A stretch of 64,000 nt of DNA from Varroa destructor (lineage: Eukaryota; Arthropoda; Arachnida; Mesostigmata; Varroidae): assembly GCF_002443255.2 (NCBI RefSeq), contig NW_019211459.1, positions 20,319,540 through 20,383,539 of the forward strand, in the 5' to 3' direction. The notes below the pieces were generated by a model that did no database searches, was not told the DNA's origin, and saw only the letters and a list, made by a program, of their open reading frames with translations. The translations under genes were made by a program, and so were the position numbers. The stretch's first letter is position 1. Every line of letters starts with the position of its first letter. Shown here one piece after another: positions 26,412 through 38,300 of the stretch.

Positions 26412-29400
26412 TTAGCAGTCAAATAACAATCCATCGATGGCGATCCCGGCCTCATTCCAGAGATCTCCATTTGGAAGAACCGGCACTAAAAGTACTCGTT
26501 CACTCCCGTCCTCTTGTTTTACCTGCGGGGGGAAGCGGGGCAGGGAAGGGGGGCGGAAACGTACGATACAACGGAGAAATCTGTTATTCTGCAAGACTTC
26601 GGGTTAAAACGAGGGGCAAGATTGCTCAGGCAACTAATCATGTGCAGAAATCACGAAGAACCTAGGTATAGTAGAATAGCGTACTTAGTTTAACCGTGTA
26701 GGCGTATACATACAGGTGGTGTGTTTATGTTAGGAAAACTTTCGGGGACTGTTCGTCGTAACCGATTTAGCTACTCCGGCTACCAAACGATAGCCTGCTC
26801 CTTTAAAACAAAAGGTCAACTCATCGCGACAAACAACCCTGTATAGTTTCCGTAGGACAGGTGAGCAATGGTCAACTACTATCTAATCGTTCCACGTTCG
26901 GCGAATTTATAATAATAATAATAATAATAAGAATAATTGCCCGCCCTAAATCAACGGTCTGTATCAAATAGTTTTCATGCAGCTTTTGAGATCTGACTTG
27001 CGTAGGTCGAATCGAAAGGGCCAGGTTCCTGTACGGGCTTGGAATCATTACAATCGCACAAAGTGTTTTTTAGTTTCATTTATTTAGCTTTACAACTAGT
27101 TTTTTTAGTCAAAAATTGACGGCCATTTTGGGGAAAGCGCACAATAGGAATGACACTTCTAGCGTATGAGGTCTCCTTATAAGATTCTTTGGTTTGGATA
27201 CATTCTTGGAAACAAAGCGCAGGACCATTTCTTAGTTTAGACGTATCACCCTGTACATCGTGTTTACGTCCGGCAGATGAAGCGTTAGGCATTATTTTAG
27301 GTGGTTAACTATCACCAAGAATCAATGTCTACGCTCAGATTCGACCCTCTATCTTCCGAGCTTTACGCCCGGTATCGCCGTTAGACATTCCATCAGACGG
27401 GTGGCTCCCAGCAGGTCTGTCTGTCTATGCCTAGACTACTGCATGCCCCTAATTCAGCAAGCGTATGCGGCTATATAGACCTATTTGTCAACCCTACGAA
27501 AAATCTCTGGTTTGTTCAACCTAAAACGACCCGGACTGAGCTGGATTCTCTGCGAATAAATGTTGCTCCTGAAATTTGATTGATCGTAAACCGAGCCCAC
27601 AGTCCCACTTCGCACATTATTTAAAAACAAATTCGAAAAATCGTTCATAAATATGAAGCCACCAGCATCCTTGCATTAGTGTATCTTAAAATGTGTGTGT
27701 GTGTATTTTGTGCGTGATTTAATGAGCAAGGTTTCTATAGAATAAAAGACTGTGATATTTGCCTAGATGTTTCGTCGTCGGCGAAATTAGTCTATATCTA
27801 AGCGCGAAAACACGTTTCTGGAAGAAGTTTCTTCTCATAGAGAAACGCAACTCTTACATTTGGTTAATATGGTTCATAATTTGCAAAATATAAGGCATTT
27901 GGCCAACGACCATCTTACCTTTATATCGAAAAACGTAACGGAAAAACCGCAAATTCCCAATATTAAGCGACATAACCTCGGCATAGATCTCATTGATTGC
28001 ATAGATACTTTTACCGGAAGGGCTTTTTCCCATACAGCATAAAATTTATTTGGGCAAATTAACCGTTTTAACAATTTGCTCGACAAATGTCGAGAATACG
28101 TCAAGAAACGCTCATGTTGGATGGTAATTTGTCTTTGAAGCTCTAATAAGTGGACGTTGCGAGTAATGCAACACTCCTGCTCGATTTGCCAACATGATTT
28201 TAATGGAGAACAGTCACAATCCGACTGTATGAATAATTTTCTTCACGTGAAACAATGCAATCTCATCTTAACGTATTACGGCTGATGGACAATAGTTCTC
28301 GTTCCTGTTAGGAACCTCTTTCATAGAGAAGATTGTTGACTTCGCGACAAACTACAATTCATGATCTTTTTGACTTGACAAAATGTAGCCGACTATTGAC
28401 ATAAAGGTCATGCTTCTTCGGAAACCATCGATGAGCTTCATCTAAACGCTATACATGTTCCTGTTGGACACTGACCACGGTGTCCTACGTAGGGGGGGGG
28501 GGGGGGAATTTTCGCCACCCATCGACAGACGAACCGAGTAAGAAAGAATACAACTCTTGCGTTTAGGATGACCTCAAACAGATTAACCTAAACACATGAG
28601 TTTTTTTCATTTAAGCTTAGAAAAGACGAGAAACCATATGTGGCATTTGTTCCTTTTACATGACAAGGGTGGGATACGGGAGAACATTTCTATCAAACAA
28701 CGCCATATAGAACATCGGAACGTTAAGGCGTAATTCTGTTGACGCCAAATGTTTACGCTTAACAATTGCTAGATCTGAGATCTGCTAGAGTGAAAATGCA
28801 GCGTATTTCTCTACAGCTCAAATCGATTTAAAAAAAAAGACCAAAATCGAATGGTAATGGCATTTGGCCTTTTTTTTTGACCATGAAATGAAAACGTTCA
28901 TACGCCGAATACCAATTACCTCGAAGTCTACGTAGGGAAGCTCTCAAGGAATGAGAGCTTTTGATAAGCTGAGTGATATTATGTATTTGAAGTAGAACAT
29001 GCCTCGTGAAGGAAACTTCTATATGCAATACATATCCTTTTAGCACATATGGGCAATCGAAGACGATAATCGGATGAAAATTGATGCATTTTTTTAATCT
29101 ATTAAAGTGGATATCAGTTGAAACGTTAAGGTGAATATCTGTAGAGCTGATTTCAGTATAAAAGCGTTTTAATTCATTTTCGAAGACGACTTCGAAACAT
29201 TTATGTTATTACAAAAAAATTACTTAGGCCTTAATAACGACCCGGGAATAGTGACAATAGATCAACTGGCAGTACATAAACTAAGACATCTTTTTTTCTA
29301 TACTTTCATTTGGCGTAGAGTATAGTACAAAAAAAAAGTTCTTATGCCTAGTTAACGCGCTGGGGACAGACTTAGTACCCTAACTAAGAAAAAAAAACAG

Positions 29401-32377
29401 CTTTGACAACCTACCAGAAAAAAAAATAGATTAACGAGGTCGATACCAATAATCAACCATAACGTTTATTAGAAATCGCTCAAAGGTTATCTCGACTTAC
29501 GTACGTCATCGAGAGCTCAGTCGGTGGTCGACCCTATTCACGTACTACGCCCTAGGAAAACGGGTTAAATCAAAGGCAAACATCTGGTCTCTAGCAGTCA
29601 GACCCAAAGCGGCTTCTATTCTAAAGTGCTCAGATTGGGCTGTTTTTTGTGGGTATAACAATTTTGAAAAAAGCTGCGAGGGATCCAAACAGAAATATTT
29701 GTTTTCCAGATAGAATATAATTTTAATTCGGCCGAAAATCGCAACTTCTTTTTTCTCTCTCGTCTTTCACGTTTAAAAACAACGCTGCGCCACTAGGATC
29801 ATTATTAACACGATTATTATTGTGCTTAACGTGTGCCGCATGATTAAATACGTTGCGGAAAAAGCAATTTGGTTATAACTAATCGAGGATAGCCGGCTGC
29901 TAATATACGTCACCTGTTTTACATAAATATAGGAAAATAATAAAAAGGCCCAAGGTAAAACCCGCGTTGGAGGGTATAGATAACGGCGTACAACACTACT
30001 TACCTTAACTATATTACTATAGGCGAAGCTTTGGGGATCCACACCGTCGGGAACTGTAATATCCAGCTCTTGATTCCCGATCGTAACGAGCATTGACTGA
30101 GAACTGCTCGGATCACTACTGCATTGAATTGTTCCTGCAAATAGTATAGCATTATAGATTCTGTACTAATTACCAAGAATATACCGAACTCAGGTTATTA
30201 CTAACCTGAGTTATCGGTATATCTACCTGTTTACTAGCTATCGGACAACACCTCGGCTACAAGCTAAAATCATTTCAATGATACATGATCGAATGCATTC
30301 AACGAATCATGCAGACAAAGATTTGCTACCAGGCTGTGAGGAGGGCACTTGTACATCGTGTTGAGTTACATTGTGTTGCACTGGATCCTGCATAACGTGA
30401 TCTTGTATGAATGCCTCTGTCAGAGCGTGATCACCGGACCCGTTTTCCACATGGTCCAGCACCAGGTCCAAATGTTCGTCCATCGACCTGGCAGCCTCAT
30501 CAAGTTCATCTTCACCTGCTGCAAAGGCCTCGACTGAATCTAAGGCACTTGTCAAATCTGGCATCGATAGCTGTAAAAGATGTGTCACATTATGCAAAAA
30601 CATAGGCAAGGCCTGACTTAGAAATAATTCAAATTTGGCGGCGAATGCTTGGACTAGTGTATCCTCTATTAATCTAATGCATTTAGCTTATCTGAAAAAG
30701 AAACGCTTCAAGACCATTAGAATTCTCGAAATTCCTCTAGGAAAGCAAGTCCAAATTCGCTGAGGTAAAAATTTCCATAAAGATCGCCGATGATTTCGCA
30801 ATCTACGAGTGAGCAAGAGGTTCAGCAGCCATTTGTCCGCCTTCACCTGTACGTGCCGGACGGCGGCTGAAATGGGACCAAAGCCCGAGAGGCGACTATC
30901 AGCAAATAACACCGGTTGCCCTGCGCGCCTTTAGAATACGTGAAGCATTTTTGGGCACTGACTTTACCCAGCCGCGGAACTCCATGTAGCGGAAGGAGTT
31001 AAAAAAAAAAACGGTCGCTTTCCAAATTCAAGCTAACATCAGCGGCCTTATACGACTTTGAACTCATCTGGGCTAGTTACAGGCTAGCCATGGTATAGCC
31101 CGCTTTTTCCATGAGAGCTCTGGCTCTGCATACATTTTATGATAACCGCTAAATGCCAGTCTACCCGGAAGTCATGCTACGACGGAAGGAACGGGTGGCT
31201 AAGGCCAACCCGAAATTGTTGTCATTGGCCTCAAAAAGGACCGACGTGCACTACGCAATGCTTGGGTTGGTTGGACCATGCTGTGTGTGCTAATGGAGCC
31301 GAATGAAAGCTGCACTTATGTCCGCTGCGGAAGGTCTGTAAGCAAGACGACGTATATTTACGTCCAAGTACACTTTACTTGAACAGGATAACGAATAACA
31401 ACGTAATGGTAGCGCTGTCTGCTATTTAATGTCTTCTTCATTTGTTGAATTGGTGCTGCTTTTATGTTGCATATATTTAAGATACCTACCAAAGGTGAAA
31501 ATGATCGACCTTGTTTAAAATCTATAATATCTAAACAGAGCACTGAGACTACTAGCGTGTCGTACCGTGTCGTTTTTTTCGCCAGTTGGCTCGTTCATCG
31601 AATGTACGGCATCTGGGAGGTGTGACAATCCGAGATTTTCCTGCGGTTCCTCCAAAATGATGTCCATGTCATGCTGTTTATGGGTACTATCAACAGGTTG
31701 AGCCGTATCCAGTGTAAAAGCGTCTACATGGGCGTCTTCACCTAATCTGTTTTCACGATAGGCGAGTACCTTATATTGTGCTGCTCGGCCGCCTTTATCT
31801 ACCTGCAAATGTGTGACTCCAGCTCCTCCAGCAGCCCGAACAAGCTGTACGGCCATTTCCTCATCCATCTCGTCGATGCCTGGAGCAGATTGCGGGACGT
31901 AACAATTCGGAAGGGTCTTGCATCCGTCTTTTTAATTCGTCACTACACAGAACGAACTGATATCACTTCATCTCTAACCGTAACCTATTCCAATTAGGAA
32001 TTCGCTGTAACTAATTAATAAGTGAGGTTACGGAATACGAAAGTAAACTTAGGGGGGAAGCATGGTTGCAAAGCTGAAAGCCGGAGAAATTGACAGAAGG
32101 GCAATACCAGCAATAGAGATTGCGGCTTAATTTGTCTCAATTGATTGATAGCATTTTCCTGATTTTAAGGCTTTTGTGCCCTAATTGAATAAAAACCTTT
32201 GCCATACCATCTATGTCCCCTTGAACATCGAGACTGAATTGCGTTCCAGCTTCTAGCATTGTAATGTAGGCTTCCCCTCTGGCAAGATCTTTGCGAATTG
32301 TCACAGTGTTGTCCTGACATGTATCCAGTAGGCCGCCAGCGGTTCCTTCTGACAAGAACTCTGCTAAATCTTCGGAA
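26412..32377 (-). CDS. Acidic C-terminal exons of the CXXC/C2H2 gene
   Basis: Five exons (32377-32208, 31879-31566, 30570-30330, 30134-30004, 26522-26412) encode the last ~320 residues. They are acidic and hydrophobic-patterned, for example SEDLAEFLSEGTAGGLLD, FAAGEDELDEAARSMDEHLD and LVLDHVENGSGD. They end VKQEDGSERVLLVPVLPNGD ... LLFDC and a TAA stop at 26414-26412. The junction DID|GIDEMDEEMAVQL at 32208/31879 and NIVK|VKQEDG at 30004/26522 read smoothly. The composition would suit a transactivation or interaction region, but that is inference. Confidence 0.78.
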
Positions 32378-35300
32378 CTGAAACAGTGAGAAAAATCCAG
32401 ACAATTTCAAAATGTGATCAATATGTAAGCACTTGACAATGCATAGGACACCCAGGTTAATGAAGATTAGACTAGATACAACGGGATAGACGAGACATTA
32501 CGGATACTAAGGCCTATCTATGACAGCAAAAATTAATTACAAATATCCAAACGTTAAAATAGCAGTCAATTTGAGCAGCAGTATAAAATCGATTTGCACA
32601 GGGGACAATTCCGTAACCGATACGTAAGCAGAATTTAGTACTGCGTGTGAACCGAACCGAAAAAAATCAGGCACTAACTTTTCCACGTTCTGCTGTTGTC
32701 CCTCAATCGATGGATTTAGATTTATTTGCTCGCTAGTATCGCTCATTGATTGATCGGATCTCTGCTGATCAGGCATTGATGTCGAGCTGCAGTCATGTGT
32801 CTTAAAGTCACTCTCTGAATCAAAACCTTTTAGGCATCCGGCACAGATTAGCCGAACTTCAGGGGCACTACCGCCGCCATTTACTCGAGGCTTAAGCAAG
32901 CCGCCGTGCGACCCCAACAAAGGGATTCCCCCGCCCGAAGGCATAGTTCTAGGGCTCTCGTGGCTTTTGAGGTGGATGTCTAAATACTTCTTTTTGAAGA
33001 AACCTCGTTCGCAAATTGGACATTTGAAATCACACTCCCCCCGGTGAAGACGGAGATGGTTATACAATCCAACCTGTAATCAAAAGTCAGCCAAGTAACA
33101 TTTCGCTGAAAGTTAGCGAATATACGCTGTAAATTCTATGCACTTCAGCAGTTCGACAATTACTTTACCCAACTGGCTCCCAGCACAAAACAAAGCGTGG
33201 CAGCCTTGAGCTTTTGAGCTTGGACCTCCACGTACTTCTAAGTTTGTCTACTAAACACGTTGAACTAAGAGTAGCTTTTTCGCTTGAATGAAGTGTGACT
33301 CTGGGCAAACTAATGAGAAAATAACCCTTTACATCTCTACTTAGTTCTAAGTTTCGAGAGTCGAGCAGTAACTGCAAACGATTTGAAAAATTCGCGCCCC
33401 GCTCCAGAATGATGTCGTAACTGACTAAATGCATTCAAACCTTCGTGTTCAACCGCCGATTACAGCCTTCCCATGGACAAGGTGTCGGTGGGGCGTGCGC
33501 TTCCATGTGAGCTAGAAGTTGTTCTTTCTGAAGGAAACGCCGGTGGCATTTCGAGCACTCATGAACCACACTGTGCTGTGATAGGTGAGACCATAACGCC
33601 TGGGCCGATGGGGCGCTTGTTCCGCAGATTTCGCATATATGAGCTAGTTCTGGATGCACGTTACGGATATGATTCCGGCGTGGTGCTGGCTGTACAAACA
33701 TCTGTCCACAATGCTGACATGGATACTGGTGGCTTTCGGTTTCCATGTGACGCACGAAAGTCGACATAAGTCCATGCCACGTATGGCATACACGACAGCA
33801 GTAATTGTGCGGTTCAGAACGATTATATTGATCTTGTACACGCATGTGCTGCGTCGCATGTTCCGGACTCATGAAATGTTCTTGCAGTTCATCGCTCGTA
33901 TTGAAAATTAGGTCGCACATTGCGCAGAAATGCTCTGCCCTAAAGCCGAGTCGAGCATTTAAAGCAAGGTCAAAACAGCGAATCAGAAATTGAAAACTGG
34001 CGTTGCAGAAACATATTTAACACACAGTTAATTAGTTTACAGAAAAAAAAGATGTTGATTGTAGAGATAATATAAAGGGACCCGAAGTAACGAACTCGGG
34101 CCTGTTGACTATGAGACCAAACCGTTCGAACCACTAGAAACACGCCGAGACAAAAAACGATTTGTCCTGATAAAGAATGAAAATGTAAACATACTTACTA
34201 GATATTGCGTAATTGTGTAGCTTTTCTCCATTATTCTGCAGATCTATAATCGCTCATACTTACAAGCTTTAATTGCCTTGCAAAGATCTGCAGATTAATG
34301 CAGGGAAGTTGGAAGTTATTGTAACTGCGTAAGAATCAATAAATATGAACAATCTAAACCTAAATACTTTGGTTACACTTCGGTCCATAATCAACTTCAA
34401 GAACACAGGATACATTGTTCGCAAGCCTCTACTATGAGCATTGACAAAGAGGGCTAGGCGAGGGTCTGGAATTGACCTACTTACCGCTGATCATGGATTC
34501 CAGCATGGATCTGAAATGCTGCACTATCATCAAACGTATTCGAACAGCTGGAGACAACACACGTAAATCTTTTTAACATGCCATGCAGGTTATGCATATG
34601 TAGGTAGAACAGAGTATAGCTTTTGATGACGACGTTACAAAGGTGACAATAATGGCCAACCTTTTCTGGAAAGCCCATCTCTTTTAGCTGAGCGTCGGTT
34701 GGTATTTCGTTTTGTTCTAGCATCGCACTTGGATCCATTATTACCTCTGTGGCATCGTTGAGCGGGCATAACTAAATCAGCAAATCAAATTTGGCAAATA
34801 CGTAAACGCATAGACGATCGTCATGGGTGGCGTGGGCAAAAATGACATTAATAGGATGAATGCTGCGCAACGAAAATTTGGCGCGCGAAAATTTGACTTC
34901 TTAGTACTCTTATTCAGTACTAGTTGTTCATCAGCGCCATCTTCGGATATAGTGTTACAATAGTTCTTAGTAAAGGTTGACAAATACCATTGGGGAAGAA
35001 ACAAAATCAAATCTTAATTTTTTTTCCATTTCCATTTCTAACCTGTGTAGCGACCTCTGGCGCCTTATCAGCGGAACGGACCGTCCTCTTGATCCATTTC
35101 ATGTGTACATGATGTAAATGTTGAGCAGTTAATTCCGAGTTCTTGAACGTCAAATCACAGAGGAAACACGTACTAGCACGTTCATCCAGGCCCTCTGCGT
35201 CGTTGTCGCCATCGTCCGGAACACCTTTTCGGACGAGAACCGACTTAAACTTAATCGTCGCCACAATAATGAAGAAATCGATTTTTCCTTATGTTCTACT

Positions 35301-38300
35301 CTTCATTTCCACACAGCCTGAATATAATATGGTTTGGCTTGAAAGAGCCGACCTGTTAGTCACGATTTAAAAGGCAATCATTTTTGTTGATCAGAGTAAT
35401 AAATAGCTTACGTTAGACTCACACTTCGCTTCAATAGCGTGCCTGTCAAGTTCTTCTTTGCGCGTGAACGTCTGATCGCATTGAGAACACTTGAAGGTGT
35501 CATCACGCTCCTCTAATCTTACCAGTTCGTTTCCATTTGTTGTTGCTTTGTTGTCGTCGTTTGTTGTTTGTTTCAAGTGCTCAGGACACTTCGCCATATG
35601 GTCGAGTAAATCGTCATGGCCGGTAGTTGATTCGAGACACATCGAGCAGGACCAGATCGTGGGGCCGGTCTGAACCGCGTGGGACAGCAGCACGTGCTTT
35701 AGCAGGCGGTCTCGGCCGTGGACGTAGACGGAACAAATGACGCATTGGAGATTCAGACCTGTCTGGCCGTGTAGATGGCGTTGTTTAACATGGACCTTCA
35801 GGCGGCCGGGTCGGGGGGTGAAGTAGTCACAATAGCGACACACGAAGGTCATCGATAGATGCGCAGTCTTCATGTGTTCATGATGAAGGTCGAAGGTGGC
35901 CGAGGCGAAATTGCAAGTAGAACAGTAAAAAGATGTCGACAGATTGGCTAGTTGACCTTCGAAAATGTGCCTCACGCAGCGCTGGTGGCGCGACATGTAA
36001 TGATCTCTCACTTCAACCAAAGTTCGAAGAGTTGCGCTACAAAATCTAGAAGTAAATTAGAAACGTCGTGTCGTTTTGATTAACTGGCATCCATTTTTAA
36101 ATGACCCTGCTAGTTCGAGGGTGTCAGGTCGTGGTAATTTGTGATACGGTCTTCAACCTGTATACACAGCATGCACATCGAATTTCCGGTTATTAATTCA
36201 CAGCGTACAAGTAACTACTTACTGACAAGTTGACTTTAAAACGGTTTCCTCGGTAACATCATCTGGCAGGCAAATAAAAACAGCTAAATCGGAAAATTCA
36301 GCTTTAACGCTAACGGTCTGAACATCGTGAGTCATCTGATAGTGCTTCTCTAGGTCGATCAGCTGAGAAAATACGACTTCATCTTTACAAATCAAGCACC
36401 GAAGAGGCTCTTGTGATGAGTACATCTGCCTGAAAAAACCACATCCGCAAATTTTGACGCGTTAAATGGTGTGTGGAATAATCCACAACTATTGCTAAAT
36501 TCGAATGCATACACTGGCATCATAGCCAGGGGATTTTCTACCACAAATTCTCGGATCTTTTGATTTGGTAACAATCTACCAATCTCATCAGAATTTACAT
36601 TTCGATATATTTCTATCGTTGTCAAATGGTGTCAAACGCAGTAAAACATCTGTATGAACAGTGTAAATTTTCCAAATTATACTTGTTCGTATTCACCAAC
36701 CTAAGAAATATACCTCAATTTTTTTTTACTTTTTTTTTTTTAGCATAATAAAGCCAGAGGCGGTGGTGGAAAAAATTGACAGGTATTTGCGACCTACATT
36801 ATACACACAAATGAAATCAGTCTACTTGACAGCTGGGTTGGACAATCGTAGACATTAACTTAAACCGTATAAAAGTTACGAAGACACGCTGTTCCACAAT
36901 AGGTACAGATATGATGCGACGTGGGTGTCACCTGAAGAGGTAATTTCCTAGAAGGTAATGTACGTTCTCAGCTTCTGCTAGCGGAAGATCGCTTTCGACC
37001 AGTTGGATCTGATTGGGTAGTTTTTGCATTGAGCCCATATCCGCTACGTCCGTCGTACAGTCTTCCAGTGCCATTACCAGATTGCTATTTCCGCTACCTG
37101 ATGGTCCATATTGTGTTATTGAAAATAGAAATTTTCATTAATAAATATTATTATTTTATATATTAATAAAGCTTATTTGAACGACGTCCGAATTAGTTTA
37201 ATACAACTCCTGTAATGCTTAAATTGATTGTTTTTTTTAGATATTAAGACCCCATAAGTCTTATGTGCTTTTACTTAAAGCACATAAATTAATTTACTTT
37301 TTTGAGGCGGAACTTCAGGCTGCGCCACCGCGTCTTCGATCTTGACTCCTGAATGTGGGGCGGATGCTGGAGCCGGACCTATATCCTCCGCACGAGACTA
37401 GTTTGAAAAAAAGTAGAAATAATGTTACGTACTAATATTCTATAGATACTTGTTAGATTACATCCCTACAAGTATGCATCAAATGGAAATACACTACAAT
37501 CCTAAGGTGCGACATCTTGAATCGCAGAAGAGGTACTCTTAAACTCTATACTATGATTCGTAAATTTCTCAAACCTGTGATTTCTGATGCTGCAACCGTA
37601 AGTTTTTGTTTTGTCCTATTCGACTCGGTCCGGATCCCTTCTGTCTGCCCCCTGCGCTTCCTAAGTTAGCAGCATTTTGTATGATTGCCATCTTCTCACG
37701 GACGTACGGCATTTTCTCGTCAGCAATCTCGACAGCTCGAGCGCGATCTGTGATTGCTGCTCCGGTAATCACAATTGTAGCTCCATCTTCCGCGACGACA
37801 AATAATCGACTCTTGCGCTGACGAGGCGTCGATAATAACTTTGAGCGTCCCTTTTTCCGCGCAAGTAAATGTCGTTGCTCTGGGCTTAAAAACTCATGAG
37901 CACTTGCATTTGGCGATGGTGTAGCAGCTACAGGAATGACCCGTTTTCGCCCTTGTGTTAGCAAAGAAGAAACATTTACTTCGACGAGTTCACACGTTAC
38001 GGGCCATGATCCGCACATGATTAACTTATTATTATTATAAGCCTATGGATATAGTTATATGTTCCGCAAAATAATCGCTATTCGTGTGATAGAAACCACC
38101 ATGTTACGAGGTGCTTCATCGTATAGGAAGCATCAGACAAATGGTCATCAAAACATAGTCAGGTAAATGTCAATACTTTGTCCGCGTCACATTATTAAAG
38201 ATGTAGGCTCATAGGTAGGTAGGTAGGTAAGTCGTTTCCGGGTTGGTCCTTACCAAAAGCGCCGATTCCACGGGTGATGTGTGCACGAACTCTGTGAGGA

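Larger units (their letters stand above)
26523..30003 (-). other. Large last intron of the CXXC/C2H2 gene
   Basis: This 3.5-kb intron contains no exon I can support. It holds an (AAT)n microsatellite near 26907-26930, a GT run near 27692 and a 15-base G homopolymer at 28492-28506. A CAG run at about 26359-26374 lies just outside it, in the 3' UTR. Confidence 0.6.
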
